Below, one piece after another: positions 1 through 11,516 of a DNA stretch of 64,000 nucleotides. The position numbers and the translations under genes are program-made. Under the pieces are notes generated by a model, which was given only the letters and a program-made list of their open reading frames with translations, was not told where the DNA came from and ran no database searches. Numbering within the stretch: the stretch's first letter is position 1; every line of letters begins with the position of its first letter. Source of the DNA: Gammaproteobacteria bacterium (GTDB lineage: Bacteria > Pseudomonadota > Gammaproteobacteria > Pseudomonadales > Pseudohongiellaceae); contig SHZK01000002.1 of assembly GCA_009692305.1 (NCBI GenBank), positions 266,549 to 330,548 on the forward strand, in the 5' to 3' direction.

Positions 1-5
1 AAGGG

Positions 6-242
6 CTAAATGCTGACGCCGGTGTTACGGATATTTGCCAGTACCGCGTCGATACCATTCTTGTCGATAATGCGCATTCCCTTGGTGGAAAGTCGCAGTT
101 TGACGAAACGCTTTTCTGACTCTACCCAAAACCGATGGGTGTGCAGATTAGGTGAAAACCGGCGTCTAGTCTTGTTATGTGCGTGGGAAACGTTGTTTCC
201 TGAAACCGGTTTCTTGCCAGTTACTATACAAACCCTGGACAT
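6..242 (-). CDS. rpmB: 50S ribosomal protein L28
   Basis: Structural protein of the large ribosomal subunit. The 78-residue product begins [20 protein letters not shown], the typical L28 opening, and ends in the usual [15 protein letters not shown] tail. The reading frame stays open upstream, but the ATG at 242 is preceded by a GAGG ribosome-binding site and gives the family length, so the longer form is rejected. A strong promoter lies about 90 bases upstream. In relatives rpmG (L33) follows directly; here that position is outside the window. Confidence 0.96.
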   Translation of the reverse strand: MSRVCIVTGKKPVSGNNVSHAHNKTRRRFSPNLHTHRFWVESEKRFVKLRLSTKGMRIIDKNGIDAVLANIRNTGVSI

Positions 243-329
243 GTTGCTGCCTCGTAATTCCAATATATTCAATGAGTTCTGATCTTGCCGGCCGCAGATC
301 AGCAGTCGGGGGTCAAAAAAGAGCTGCGT

Positions 330-358
330 TTTATACCAAAACGACCCAGTAATAGCAA
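330..358 (-). promoter_or_regulatory. Sigma-70 promoter of rpmB
   Basis: Read on the minus strand: TTGCTA, 17-base spacer, TATAAA. Spacing is ideal and both hexamers are close to consensus. It lies between the end of radC and the start of rpmB, so rpmB has its own promoter with a leader of about 80 bases. Confidence 0.7.
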
Positions 359-483
359 GAAACACCTGTGTTTTCGCTGAATTGCCCGGTACGGATCGCA
401 TATTAATCCGTCAGGACGCGGCTATCCAGCGCGCAGGTCTTTTTATCGAAGCCACTGAGCATACTCGGCAGCAGCACTTTAGC

Positions 484-1159
484 TCATATCAGATTCCGTT
501 CCGCCAGGGAAATTACTTCTGAATCGCCAATTACCAGATGATCCAGCACCCGCACTTCAATAGTCTGCAATGCCGATTTGAGTTTTCGCGTGATTGCGAT
601 GTCGGCCCGGCTTGGCTCGGCCACTCCAGAAGGATGATTGTGGGCGAAAATCACTGCTGCGGCGTTGTGGTACAGACAGCGCTTGACCACTTCCTTGGGG
701 TAGACAGCCGCGCCATCAATGGTGCCATGAAACATCTCTTCCAATTTGACCACGTGGTGTTGATTGTTCAGGAATAGACAGCAGAAAACCTCGCTCTGGT
801 AGTGCCGAAAGCGGGCCCGCAGGTAGTTACGGGTAGCTGAGGAGCAGGAGAGGATGTCCCGTTCCTGGATCTGCTCCAGCATCTGGCGCTGGGACAGTTC
901 GCGCATCGCACTAAAACGGGCAGCCTTGACCTTGCCGACGCCAGGGTGGGCGCACAGCTCCTGTTGATCGGCGGCCAGAATGCCGCGCAGCCCCCCCAAA
1001 GCTGGTGAGCAGGTCCCGCGCCAGATCAAGGGCGTTTTTGCCTTTGATGCCGGTTTGCAGCAACACTGCCAATAATTCGGCGTCGGACAGCACGGCAGGA
1101 CCGCCGTTCAACAACTTTTCTGTGGGCCGCTCCAATGGCGGCGAGTCGGCGATACTCAT
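484..1159 (-). pseudogene. radC: RadC family JAB/MPN protein, frameshifted at a G7 run
   Basis: RadC-family protein of uncertain role, with an N-terminal helix-hairpin-helix-like part and a C-terminal JAB/MPN metal-binding domain. The first part ([17 protein letters not shown]... to LLTSFGG) is read from 1159. The second part ([20 protein letters not shown]... through HNHPSGVAEPSRAD to SLAERNLI) is in another frame. They join exactly if the run of seven C on the plus strand at 991-997 is six, which gives 224 codons, the normal family length. The JAMM-type histidines, serine and aspartate are intact. The gene is divergent from coaBC and upstream of rpmB, the usual location. The defect is either a real frameshift or a homopolymer sequencing error. 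Confidence 0.85.
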
Positions 1160-1318
1160 GGAATTTGCCTACCCGGTCGGTTGCGCAGCAGTTCCTGCGA
1201 AAGAGCCATTTCAGGATAGACGGAATCGCCAGTATTTCTTCACCAGCGCCCAAATTGCGTCACTCTGGCCTAACTGCTAGGCTAGCCGTCCCTGCAATCT
1301 CGAGTTGCCGCTGTCTTC

Positions 1319-2503
1319 ATGTTAAGTCTCACTAACAAGCGCATCATGATCGGTGTAACTGGCGGTATTGCCGCCTACAAATGTGCCGAGCTAACCCGCC
1401 TGTTTGTAAAAGCGGGTGCGGAAGTGCGCATCGCCATGACCCGCGCAGCCACTGAATTTATTACGCCACTGACGATGCAGGCCTTGTCCGGCAATCGCGT
1501 GCACCTGGATTTGCTGGATTCCGAAGCCGAAGCGGCGATGGGGCATATTGAGCTGGCACGCTGGGCAGACCTGGTACTGATTGCCCCGGCGACCGCCGAT
1601 TTCATCGCCCGCGTCACTCACGGCGAGGCCGGCGACATCCTGACCACACTGGTGTTAGCCACCGCAGCGCCGGTGGCCATTGCCCCGGCAATGAATCAGG
1701 GCATGTGGAGTAATGCCAGCACGCAGGCCAATATCAAAACCCTGCAGCAGCGCCACTATCTCATTTTCGGTCCAGCTAGCGGGGAACAGGCCTGTGGCGA
1801 TGTCGGGATGGGCCGCATGCTGGAGCCAGAGCAATTGCTGGAGCACTGTGGGAATTTGTTCAAGGCTGGTTTTCTGGCGGGAAAGCACGTCCTCATTACT
1901 GGCGGACCAACGCGGGAAGCGATAGACCCGGTGCGTTTTATCAGTAATCACAGCTCTGGCAAAATGGCCTATGCTCTGGCGGACGCAGCGGCAGCTGCCG
2001 GGGCAAAAGTGACGCTGATTAGCGGTCCGGTGCATCAGGCAACACCTCGGTCTGTGACCCGCATCGATGTGGACAGCGCACAGCAAATGCTCGATGCCGT
2101 CATGGCCAATGTTGCGACTGCAGATGTGTTCATCGGCGTCGCCGCCGTAGCCGATTATCGTCCAGCGCACCCGGTTACCGACAAGATCAAGAAACACGCA
2201 GACACCCTGCAGCTGGAGCTGGTGAAGAATCCAGACATCATTCAGCAGGTAGCCAATTTACCGAAGCGTCCATTCGTCGTCGGGTTTGCAGCAGAAACCA
2301 GCGACATCGTGGAAAATGGCCGCCGCAAACTGGCGCGCAAGAAACTCGATCTGTTGTTTGCCAACAATGCCACTGCTACGTTCAATAGTGATGCCATCTC
2401 AGTGACCGCATTATCTGCCGATAAGGAAACGGAACTGACTCCTGGCAACAAACACGTTGTTGCCCGCAACATGTTGCAACTCATCGCCAGTCGTCTGCCG
2501 TAA
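1319..2503 (+). CDS. coaBC: Bifunctional phosphopantothenoylcysteine decarboxylase / phosphopantothenate-cysteine ligase
   Basis: Catalyses two steps of coenzyme A synthesis: CTP-dependent ligation of 4'-phosphopantothenate to cysteine, and FMN-dependent decarboxylation to 4'-phosphopantetheine. The 394-residue product has the flavodoxin-like CoaC half first (VTGGIAAYK near residue 13, PAMNQGMW near 125) and the CoaB half second ([12 protein letters not shown] and SNHSSGKM near 200-215, AAVADYRP near 275). The family usually has about 400 residues. The ATG at 1319 lacks a clear Shine-Dalgarno; a second ATG nine codons on is possible but would trim the first beta strand. The gene is divergent from radC. 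In many gammaproteobacteria dut follows; here an AlgC-like gene does. Confidence 0.96.
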   Translation: MLSLTNKRIMIGVTGGIAAYKCAELTRLFVKAGAEVRIAMTRAATEFITPLTMQALSGNRVHLDLLDSEAEAAMGHIELARWADLVLIAPATADFIARVTHGEAGDILTTLVLATAAPVAIAPAMNQGMWSNASTQANIKTLQQRHYLIFGPASGEQACGDVGMGRMLEPEQLLEHCGNLFKAGFLAGKHVLITGGPTREAIDPVRFISNHSSGKMAYALADAAAAAGAKVTLISGPVHQATPRSVTRIDVDSAQQMLDAVMANVATADVFIGVAAVADYRPAHPVTDKIKKHADTLQLELVKNPDIIQQVANLPKRPFVVGFAAETSDIVENGRRKLARKKLDLLFANNATATFNSDAISVTALSADKETELTPGNKHVVARNMLQLIASRLP

Positions 2504-2573
2504 ACAAGCGTCAGCCGCGCGGTCAATAAAAGCCGCGACGAAAAATAAGGCTGCCGCCAGCCAGGCATTAGTC

Positions 2574-3986
2574 ATGACCTCGATCCCAATTCTCAAGCCA
2601 GACCCATCCGCTCCGACTATCCCGGCAGCTATCTTCAGGGCCTATGACATCCGTGGCATTGTCGACCAACAACTCAATGCCGCCAGCGTCATGCAGATCA
2701 GTCGCGCTATTGGCAGTGAAGCGTTAGCGCAAGGCATCAGCACGCTACTGGTCGGATGCGATGGGCGTCTGTCCAGCCCGGAGCTTTCAGAGGCTCTGAT
2801 TGCCGGTCTATTGAGTACCGGCTGCAACGTGATCAACCTGAGTCGAGTGCCCACGCCATTGCTCTATTTCGCCACGCACACAACTGCATGCTCGTCGGGA
2901 GTCATGCTCACCGCCAGCCACAATCCGGCGCACTACAATGGACTCAAGATTGTATTCGAGCGCAGCTCGCTCGCCGCACACCAGATCCAATCCATTCGTA
3001 TCCGCATCGAACAACAACGCTTGCTTGTGGGCACAGGAGGCTATTCCGAGCTGGACGTGAAGCAAGCTTACATCGACAACATCGGTGCCAGCATCAAACC
3101 GGCACGGCGCTTGAAACTGGTAGTGGATTGCGCCAATGCCGTCGCGGGCGAGGTCGCACCGGCCTTGTTTGCGGCACTGGGCTGCGAAGTCGTGCCTTTG
3201 TATTGTGAGGTCGATGGGTCATTTCCCAATCACCATCCAGACCCAACTGTGCCTGCCAACCTGGCCAGTCTGGCGAAGATGGTGCTGGCTACGAATGCTG
3301 ATCTTGGTGTGGCGCTCGATGGCGATGCGGATCGACTGGGAATCGTCACCAATCACGGTGAGATTGTTGATGCCGACCGGATCCTGATGCTGCTCGCGCA
3401 ACAAATCGCTCCGGCCTATCCCGGCGCTGCCATCGTGTTCGATGTGAAATGCAGCAGAAACCTGCCTGCGCTGATCAGCCAATTCGGATGCAAGCCAGTC
3501 ATGCATCGCAGTGGCCACTCATTTATGAAGCAGAAGATGCAGGAGACCGGGGCGCCACTGGGTGGTGAATTCGCCGCCCATTTCTTTATCAAGGATCGCT
3601 GGTTTAGTTTTGACGACGGCATGTATGCCGCCGCTCGTCTCGTGGAAATTCTGTGCCGACAGGACCAGACTGCCACCAGGATATTCAGCCAGTTTCCGGA
3701 ACTGCCCAGTACCCCGGAAATCAGCTTACCGGTGCCCGACCTGCAGAAGTTCGCACTGCTGGAAACGATTCTGCAACTCGCGCAATTTCCGGAAGCCAAG
3801 CTGATCACCATAGATGGGCTGCGCGCCGAATTCGAAGATGGGTGGGGGTTGGTGCGAGCATCCAATAGCAGTCCGGCCCTTTTGCTCCGTTTCGAGGCTG
3901 AAAGTGAGCATGCACTCACCGTTATACAAGCCAAATTTAAAGCTTTGATTCGCCAAGCAGATAAAAGCATTGAGCTGCACTTTTAA
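2574..3986 (+). CDS. algC: Phosphomannomutase/phosphoglucomutase, AlgC type
   Basis: Interconverts hexose 1- and 6-phosphates (mannose/glucose) for exopolysaccharide and lipopolysaccharide precursors. From the ATG at 2574 the product has 470 residues, close to Pseudomonas AlgC. Domain order is that of the alpha-D-phosphohexomutases: FRAYDIRG near 21-28, phosphoserine loop TASHNP at 113-118 (Ser115), magnesium loop DGDADR at 249-254, sugar loop GEFAAHFF near 331, and a C-terminal phosphate loop (RASNSSPALLLRFE). The frame is open 39 codons further upstream into coaBC, but that extension is unlike the family and overlaps another gene, so the later ATG is preferred although its ribosome-binding site is poor. 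The neighbour argB fits the Pseudomonas order. Confidence 0.9.
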   Translation: MTSIPILKPDPSAPTIPAAIFRAYDIRGIVDQQLNAASVMQISRAIGSEALAQGISTLLVGCDGRLSSPELSEALIAGLLSTGCNVINLSRVPTPLLYFATHTTACSSGVMLTASHNPAHYNGLKIVFERSSLAAHQIQSIRIRIEQQRLLVGTGGYSELDVKQAYIDNIGASIKPARRLKLVVDCANAVAGEVAPALFAALGCEVVPLYCEVDGSFPNHHPDPTVPANLASLAKMVLATNADLGVALDGDADRLGIVTNHGEIVDADRILMLLAQQIAPAYPGAAIVFDVKCSRNLPALISQFGCKPVMHRSGHSFMKQKMQETGAPLGGEFAAHFFIKDRWFSFDDGMYAAARLVEILCRQDQTATRIFSQFPELPSTPEISLPVPDLQKFALLETILQLAQFPEAKLITIDGLRAEFEDGWGLVRASNSSPALLLRFEAESEHALTVIQAKFKALIRQADKSIELHF

Positions 3987-3993
3987 CCAGTAA

Positions 3994-4944
<951 letters not shown>

Positions 4945-4948
4945 CCAC

Positions 4949-5575
4949 ATGGAAAGCACACCCAAACATTCGCGCAAAGAACAAATTCTGCAATCACTCG
5001 CTCGCATGCTGGAATCAGCGCCCGGTGAACGCATCACCACCGCCGCCTTAGCAAAAGAAGTCGGAGTCTCGGAAGCGGCGCTGTATCGGCATTTCCCCAG
5101 CAAGGCGAAGATTTTTGAGGGATTGATCAAATTTATTGAGGACACACTATTCCAGCGTATCACTCGCATCATGAATGAAGATCCCAGCGCCGAATCGCGC
5201 TGCGAAAAGATTCTGCTGCTGTTGCTGACATTTTGCGTGAAGAACCCGGGCCTGACCAGATTGCTAACCGGCGACGCGCTGGCCGGTGAAACCGAACGCT
5301 TGCGTGAACGCATCGCCCAATTTTTTGCTCGAGTCGAGGCGCAGTTGAAACAGATATTGCGCGAAGCGCAAATCAGGGAAAATCTGAAGCCGACAATTTC
5401 GCCGAGCGTGCTGGCGAACCTGATGCTCGCCACTGCCGAAGGGCGGCTGGTGCAGTTCGTACGCTCGGAGTTCAAGCAGTCGCCGCTGGAGAATTGGGAC
5501 ACGCAGTGGGAATATCTCAGCCGTTCCATGATGATTCCTTTCGATGAGGCCATGGCGACAGCTCAGGCTAACTAG
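4949..5575 (+). CDS. slmA: Nucleoid occlusion factor SlmA (TetR family)
   Basis: DNA-bound inhibitor of FtsZ assembly that prevents septation over the nucleoid. The 208-residue protein has an N-terminal TetR helix-turn-helix (ITTAALAKEVGVSEAALYRHF near 31-51) and a C-terminal helical domain with NPGLTRLLTGDAL near 96-108, as in SlmA. It starts 4 bases after argB and converges with pyrE, 15 bases away. In enterics it also lies next to pyrE, which supports SlmA over another TetR protein. Confidence 0.92.
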   Translation: MESTPKHSRKEQILQSLARMLESAPGERITTAALAKEVGVSEAALYRHFPSKAKIFEGLIKFIEDTLFQRITRIMNEDPSAESRCEKILLLLLTFCVKNPGLTRLLTGDALAGETERLRERIAQFFARVEAQLKQILREAQIRENLKPTISPSVLANLMLATAEGRLVQFVRSEFKQSPLENWDTQWEYLSRSMMIPFDEAMATAQAN

Positions 5576-5590
5576 TTTTCCGAATCGAGA

Positions 5591-6241
5591 TTACTGTACG
5601 CCAAATTCGCTTCGGTATACTTCTACTGCGTCCAGATGTTGCTTCAGCTCTGTGCTATCTGACTTCTTTAGATAGTCAGTAATACTTTGCAGATTGATTA
5701 TGCTAACAACCTTTATTCGGTAGGTTTGTTCGATTTCCTGAATTGCTGAGAGTTTGCCAGTACCACGCTCCTGCCGATCCATCGCGATCACGATGGCGCT
5801 GAGAGCCGCGCCATTTCCGGTAATAATTGCGACCGCTTCTTTCACCGCAGTTCCGGCCGTAATGACATCGTCGATGACCAGGACCTTGCCGGATAGTTCG
5901 GCGCCAACAATCGTACCGCCCTCGCCATGGTCTTTCGCTTCCTTGCGATTAAAGCAGAATGGTTTGTCGATGCTATGATCGCGAGCAAGTGCCATCGCTG
6001 TGGTAGCGGCAAGCGGAATGCCCTTGTAGGCCGGACCAAAGATTACATCAAATTCGAGGTCTGACGTGGCAATAGCCTGCGCATAGCAGCGCGCGAGGAA
6101 AGCGATTTTCCCACCGGTATTAAACAGGCCAGCGTTAAAAAAATACGGGCTCACGCGCCCGGATTTCAAGGTAAATTCACCGAAGCGCAAAATCTTCTGT
6201 GTAATTACAAATTGCAGAAATTCAGATTGATAGGTTTGCAT
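5591..6241 (-). CDS. pyrE: Orotate phosphoribosyltransferase
   Basis: Joins orotate to PRPP to form orotidine 5'-phosphate in pyrimidine synthesis. The ATG at 6241 has an AGGAG site six bases upstream and gives 216 residues (E. coli 213). A longer open frame runs to 6322 but overlaps rph and is rejected. Visible motifs are the opening [20 protein letters not shown] near 70, and the PRPP loop [13 protein letters not shown] near 120-132. It lies downstream of rph on the same strand, the classical rph-pyrE pair. Confidence 0.95.
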   Translation of the reverse strand: MQTYQSEFLQFVITQKILRFGEFTLKSGRVSPYFFNAGLFNTGGKIAFLARCYAQAIATSDLEFDVIFGPAYKGIPLAATTAMALARDHSIDKPFCFNRKEAKDHGEGGTIVGAELSGKVLVIDDVITAGTAVKEAVAIITGNGAALSAIVIAMDRQERGTGKLSAIQEIEQTYRIKVVSIINLQSITDYLKKSDSTELKQHLDAVEVYRSEFGVQ

Positions 6242-6293
6242 CTGCGCTCCTGTTGCAACCCAATTCACCAAAGGTACTGCTTGTCCAGGGTGT

Positions 6294-7019
6294 TCAGGCA
6301 AGGCTCTGCTGTTGCAGAGCAATTAATTGTTTGATGCCGTGAGCCGCCAGCGCGATCATTTCCTGCAGCTGTGCATTCGTAAAATGGCCGTCTTCACCGG
6401 TGCCTTGCAATTCGATAAATCCGCCAGAGTCGGTCATCACAATGTTCATATCAGTTTCTGCTTTCGAATCTTCGGCATAGTCCAGATCGAGAACGGCATG
6501 ACCGTTATAAATGCCGACAGAGACCGAGGCAATCATCTGTTTGATCGGGCTCGCCTTGAGCATGCCTTTGGCCAACATGTATTTCACCGCATCAACCAGC
6601 GCTACACAGCCACCAGTGATCGATGCTGTACGTGTACCGCCGTCTGCCTGAATAACATCACAGTCGATCTTGATCGTGTATTCGCCAAGCGCTTTCAGGT
6701 CGATTGCCGAGCGCAACGAGCGGCCAATCAAGCGCTGGATTTCCAGACTGCGGCCAGACTGCTGCCCGCGTGCCGCCTCGCGATCCATTCGACTGCCAGT
6801 AGAACGCGGCAACATGCCATATTCCGCGGTAATCCAGCCCTGACCGGTACCCTTGAGAAAGCGCGGCACCGAGTCTTCAACCGACGCTGTGCAGATTACC
6901 TTGGTGTCGCCGAATTCAACCAAAACTGAACCTTCTGCATGTTTTGTGTATTTGGTAGTGATTACTATCTTGCGAAGTTCGTCGGGCAGGCGCTGGCTTG
7001 GTCGAATCAATGGAGTCAT
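6294..7019 (-). CDS. rph: Ribonuclease PH
   Basis: Phosphorolytic 3'-to-5' exoribonuclease that trims tRNA 3' ends. The 241 residues cover the whole RNase PH fold, beginning [16 protein letters not shown], with the conserved [14 protein letters not shown] near 60-75, [14 protein letters not shown] near 90-103 and the C-terminal [15 protein letters not shown] near 178-192. The full length matters because some E. coli strains carry a broken rph that lowers pyrE expression; here it is intact. It is divergent from yicC and 52 bases upstream of pyrE. Confidence 0.96.
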   Translation of the reverse strand: MTPLIRPSQRLPDELRKIVITTKYTKHAEGSVLVEFGDTKVICTASVEDSVPRFLKGTGQGWITAEYGMLPRSTGSRMDREAARGQQSGRSLEIQRLIGRSLRSAIDLKALGEYTIKIDCDVIQADGGTRTASITGGCVALVDAVKYMLAKGMLKASPIKQMIASVSVGIYNGHAVLDLDYAEDSKAETDMNIVMTDSGGFIELQGTGEDGHFTNAQLQEMIALAAHGIKQLIALQQQSLA

Positions 7020-7177
7020 CTGTATTCCGGTTTTGGATGTATAAAGAGATTGTGAATCAAAATAAATGTGCTATGAATTATCCTTGAATTTGCCGACTAT
7101 TGCGAGCCGACAAAAGTTCACTGTGATTGGCCGGCTTTTACGCTAAAATGCCAGTACCGGATAATAGGACACAGCGC

Positions 7178-8044
7178 ATGATGTTGAGTATGACTGCTTT
7201 TTCGAGGCAGCAATTGGAAAAGGAATGGGGCTCCCTGACATGGGAGATTCGCTCGGTGAACCATCGTTACCTGGAAACCAGTATCCGCTTGCCGGAAATG
7301 TTTCGCGGACTGGAAAATCCTGCGCGCGAGGAGATTCGCAAACGCTTGAACCGCGGCAAAATAGAATGCTCGCTACGCTACCAGACTGCCGAAAAACTGA
7401 AGTCTGATCTGGAACTGGATCATGGGCTGATACGTAAACTGATTCACGCCAATATTGAAATCGAAAATATTTCTGGCGTCTCGTCCAGGCTCGGCAGCGT
7501 GGATGTACTGCGTTGGCCCGGCGTTATCAAGGAAACTGAATTTGATACAAGCGTAATCGAAGTGACTGCGCTGCAATTATTTTCCCGCGCCTTGGATGAA
7601 CTGATTGCCAATCGACTGCGCGAGGGCGATGAATTGAAGGGCATGCTGCAACAACGCATCGTCAGCTTGCGGGCAATAGTCGCCGAAATAAGGGCCAGGA
7701 TGCCGGAGATCATCGTGCGACTGCGCCAGAATTTGCTCGATCGGATCAAAGATCTGAAAGTGGAACTTGATCCAAATCGGCTGGAACAGGAAGTAAGCCT
7801 GCTGGTGCAAAAGGCCGACGTCGCCGAAGAGCTGGATCGGCTTGACTCGCACCTGAATGAAGTTGCTCGTGTGCTTGACGCCACGGACCAGAAAGGGCGC
7901 CGCCTCGATTTCCTGATGCAGGAACTGAATCGGGAAGCGAATACGCTCTCGTCAAAATCTGCCGTTGTGGAAACCACATTGCACGCGGTGGAATTGAAAG
8001 TGTTGATTGAACAAATGCGTGAGCAAATTCAGAATGTCGAGTGA
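7178..8044 (+). CDS. yicC: YicC family endoribonuclease / stress-induced protein
   Basis: YicC-type protein, in E. coli linked to endonucleolytic RNA turnover and small-RNA control. From the ATG at 7178, with AGGA just upstream, the product has 288 residues, the usual size. It opens MMLSMTAFSR, has the family signature EIRSVNHRYLETSIRLPE near 24-41, and ends with the DUF1732 tail (KSAVVETTLHAVELKVLIEQ near 262-281). An open frame 17 codons further upstream is not family-like. It is divergent from rph and followed after 22 bases by gmk. Confidence 0.92.
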   Translation: MMLSMTAFSRQQLEKEWGSLTWEIRSVNHRYLETSIRLPEMFRGLENPAREEIRKRLNRGKIECSLRYQTAEKLKSDLELDHGLIRKLIHANIEIENISGVSSRLGSVDVLRWPGVIKETEFDTSVIEVTALQLFSRALDELIANRLREGDELKGMLQQRIVSLRAIVAEIRARMPEIIVRLRQNLLDRIKDLKVELDPNRLEQEVSLLVQKADVAEELDRLDSHLNEVARVLDATDQKGRRLDFLMQELNREANTLSSKSAVVETTLHAVELKVLIEQMREQIQNVE

Positions 8045-8051
8045 CGCGTAA

Positions 8052-8681
<630 letters not shown>

Positions 8682-8856
8682 TGCTGCAGGAGAAATAACT
8701 GCTTTTTCACCCGGAATTCAGTAGAATCCCCGGTCCTCTTGACAGGGCCAGCAGCAAGATCCGCGGAATTCGACCGCAAATGGAACCAGGTCCCTCAAGT
8801 TCGGTATCAACAACGGCCTACCCGGCCGACATGCAACACTGTAAAAGGTATCAGTA

Positions 8857-9165
8857 ATGGCTAGAATCACCGTAGAAGACTGTTTAGACAAGGTAGAAAA
8901 CCGCTTCCAACTCGTCATGATTTCCAGCAAACGCGCCCGTCAGCTCCAGACCGGTGGCCGTGATCCTCTGGTCGCTCCTGACAATGACAAGCCCACCGTT
9001 ATCGCCCTTCGGGAAATTGCCGAGGGCCACATCAACGCCAGTATCCTGACCGAAAGACGGCACATGGAAATGGATAGCGAGACTGCGACTGAACAACTGG
9101 AAGCAGCGGTTGCCCAGCAAGCGGCCAATAAGGAAGCCCGCGCCGCTGAGGCTGACGAGGAATAG
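8857..9165 (+). CDS. rpoZ: RNA polymerase omega subunit
   Basis: Small subunit that helps assemble RNA polymerase by chaperoning beta-prime and forms part of a (p)ppGpp site. The 102-residue protein begins [20 protein letters not shown] and has the core KRARQL and [13 protein letters not shown], followed by a variable acidic, alanine-rich tail. It lies 175 bases after gmk and 36 bases before spoT, the conserved gmk-rpoZ-spoT order. Confidence 0.97.
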   Translation: MARITVEDCLDKVENRFQLVMISSKRARQLQTGGRDPLVAPDNDKPTVIALREIAEGHINASILTERRHMEMDSETATEQLEAAVAQQAANKEARAAEADEE

Positions 9166-9201
9166 CGAACAGTTCCATGATCGCTATGCGGGAGTCGAAT
9201 C

Positions 9202-11379
9202 ATGCAAGCCGACGCATTTGACACCATCGATTCGCTCGCGAATGACTTGTCCGGCTATCTGGGCAAGGAGCAAGTCAATCATGTACGCCGCGCCTACTAT
9301 TACGCCGAACAGGCCCACGAGGGCCAGTTCCGGCGTAGCGGCGAACCTTACGTAACCCACCCCCTTGCTGTCGCCGGCATCCTCGGCGAAATGCACATGG
9401 ACCATCAGAGCCTGATGGCAGCCATGCTGCACGATGTTATCGAAGACACTGGTATTTCAAAGACAGCCATCAAGAGTCAGTTCGGCAACACCGTGGCTGA
9501 TCTGGTAGATGGCGTCAGCAAACTCAACAAGATTACCTTTAGCAGTCGCGCCGAAGCACAAGCCGAGAACTTCCAGAAGATGGCGATGGCCATGGCGAAG
9601 GACTTGCGGGTTATTCTGGTCAAGATCGCCGACCGCTTGCATAACATGCGCACTCTGGATGTATTGACTCCCGATAAGCGTCGCCGCATCTCCCGCGAGA
9701 CACTAGATATTTACGCACCGATTGCGAATCGACTCGGCATGAACAACGTGCGGATTGAATTCGAAGAACTCGGTTTCGCCTCATTGTACCCGATGCGTTC
9801 GCGCCGGATTCTGGCGGCAGTGAAACGGGTTCGAGGCAATCGCAAGGAAATCGTCTCGCAGATTCAGACTTCCCTTGAAGCCTGTCTCGAACGGGAAGGC
9901 TTGCCGGGCAGAACAATTGGCCGCGAGAAACACCTGTATAGCATCTACGAGAAAATGCGCGCCAAGCGCAAGTCGTTTTCCGAAATCATGGACGTATACG
10001 CGTTTCGCATCATTGTCGACAAGGCCGACACCTGTTATCGAGTGTTGGGGGCGGTGCACAGCTTGTATAAACCAGTCCCCGGTCGCTTCAAGGATTACAT
10101 CGCAATTCCGAAGGCAAACGGCTATCAGTCATTGCACACATCCTTGTTCGGCATGCACGGCGTGCCAATTGAAATCCAGATTCGCACTGAAGAAATGGAA
10201 GCAATGGCAAACAACGGTATCGCCGCGCACTGGCTGTATAAATCCAGTGACGACCAGCCTAACAACGCACACGTGCGCGCCCGCGAATGGGTAAATGGAT
10301 TGCTGGAGATGCAGAAACACGCGGGTAATTCTCTGGAGTTCATCGAACACGTCAAGATTGACCTGTTCCCGGATGAGATTTACGTATTCACACCAAAGGG
10401 TGCAATCTTCGAATTACCGGCTGGTTCCACCGCTGTGGATTTCGCCTATGCCATTCACACCGACGTGGGCAATTCTTGCGTCGCCTGTCGCATCAGTCGC
10501 CGTCTGGCGCCGCTGAGTGAACCCTTGCAGAGCGGGCAGACTGTGGAAATCATCACGGCCCCGGGCACACAGCCGAATCCAGCGTGGCTCAGTTTTGTCG
10601 TTACCGGCAAGGCGCGCAGTAATATTCGACATTACCTGAAGAACCAGAAGCATTCGGAATCGGTGGCGCTGGGTCGACGTCTCCTGGACAAGGCATTGAG
10701 CGGTTTTGGCAGCCAGATCGAGACCGTACCGCAGGAAAGTCTGGACAACTTGCTCGCCCAGAACAACCTGAATGGACTGGACCAGCTGCTGGAAGAAATC
10801 GGACTCGGCAATCGCATGTCTTACATGGTGGCGCAGAAACTGGTGTCACAGAACAAGACCGCAACCGTGCTGGAATCGACCGAGAGAGAACAGGAAGGAT
10901 ACATCGCGATTCGCGGCTCGGAAGGGATGGTGATGAATTATGCCAAGTGCTGTCATCCGATTCCGGGCGACCCGATTGTGGGTCACATCAGTTCCGGCCG
11001 CGGCATGGTGATCCACACCATAGACTGCAACAACATCGCCGACGTTCGCGACAACTCGGAGAAGTGCGTGCCCGTGCGTTGGGATCCAGATGTCGTGGGT
11101 GAATTTTCCGTCGAATTGCGCGTGGAGCTGGAGAACCAGCGCGGCATCATCGCCACGCTCGCCACGACTATCACCGGCACCGAAGCAAATATAGAAAAGA
11201 TCAGTACGCTGGAACGTGACGCCCGCTTCAGCATCGTAAATCTGTCACTGAATGTACATAACCGCGTGCATCTGGCGCGCGTCATGAAACGGGTGCGTTT
11301 GATCAACGCGGTTTTGCGTGTCACCCGCGTCAAGAGCCGCAAGGCAAGCAAGACGATCAAGAGCACCATCGGTACATAG
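9202..11379 (+). CDS. spoT: Bifunctional (p)ppGpp synthetase/hydrolase SpoT
   Basis: Makes and degrades the alarmone (p)ppGpp. The 725-residue protein shows, in order: an HD hydrolase domain (HDVIEDTG near 77-84, ADRLHNMRTL near 143-152); a synthetase domain (DYIAIPKANGYQSLHTSL near 299-316, EIQIRTEEMEAMANNGIAAH near 325-344); a TGS domain (FPDEIYVFTPKGAIFELP near 390-407); a zinc-finger-like segment (YAKCCHPIPGDPIVGH near 580-595); and a C-terminal ACT domain. Both catalytic halves look intact, so it is called SpoT rather than RelA. It sits after rpoZ. Its stop codon lies within a degenerate 15-bp tandem repeat. Confidence 0.96.
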   Translation: MQADAFDTIDSLANDLSGYLGKEQVNHVRRAYYYAEQAHEGQFRRSGEPYVTHPLAVAGILGEMHMDHQSLMAAMLHDVIEDTGISKTAIKSQFGNTVADLVDGVSKLNKITFSSRAEAQAENFQKMAMAMAKDLRVILVKIADRLHNMRTLDVLTPDKRRRISRETLDIYAPIANRLGMNNVRIEFEELGFASLYPMRSRRILAAVKRVRGNRKEIVSQIQTSLEACLEREGLPGRTIGREKHLYSIYEKMRAKRKSFSEIMDVYAFRIIVDKADTCYRVLGAVHSLYKPVPGRFKDYIAIPKANGYQSLHTSLFGMHGVPIEIQIRTEEMEAMANNGIAAHWLYKSSDDQPNNAHVRAREWVNGLLEMQKHAGNSLEFIEHVKIDLFPDEIYVFTPKGAIFELPAGSTAVDFAYAIHTDVGNSCVACRISRRLAPLSEPLQSGQTVEIITAPGTQPNPAWLSFVVTGKARSNIRHYLKNQKHSESVALGRRLLDKALSGFGSQIETVPQESLDNLLAQNNLNGLDQLLEEIGLGNRMSYMVAQKLVSQNKTATVLESTEREQEGYIAIRGSEGMVMNYAKCCHPIPGDPIVGHISSGRGMVIHTIDCNNIADVRDNSEKCVPVRWDPDVVGEFSVELRVELENQRGIIATLATTITGTEANIEKISTLERDARFSIVNLSLNVHNRVHLARVMKRVRLINAVLRVTRVKSRKASKTIKSTIGT

Positions 11380-11479
11380 AATATTTATAGATTGACCATA
11401 TCCAGATAGAACTTATATGGATAGAACTTATATAGATAGAACTTGTATAAAATGAACTTACATAAAAAGAACATTGGTA
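11375..11479. repeat. Degenerate 15-bp tandem repeat, about seven units
   Basis: Units of 15 bases with consensus GATAGAACTTATATA follow one another from the spoT stop codon into the spoT-ridA gap. The clearest are 11405-11419, 11420-11434 and 11435-11449 (one or two differences each); 11450-11464 and 11465-11479 are more diverged, and 11375-11404 holds two weak units. It is AT-rich against the flanking genes. No function is visible. Confidence 0.8.
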
Positions 11480-11516
11480 CTTACAACAGCCGTACTTAAA
11501 TCAGGGAGATCCAGCG

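Noticed and set aside
2457..2573. N-terminal extension of the AlgC-like protein
   Set aside because: It overlaps coaBC, has no similarity to the family and no supporting ribosome-binding site.
11375..11479. CRISPR array
   Set aside because: Units are directly adjacent, 15 bases long, with no spacers and no cas genes nearby.
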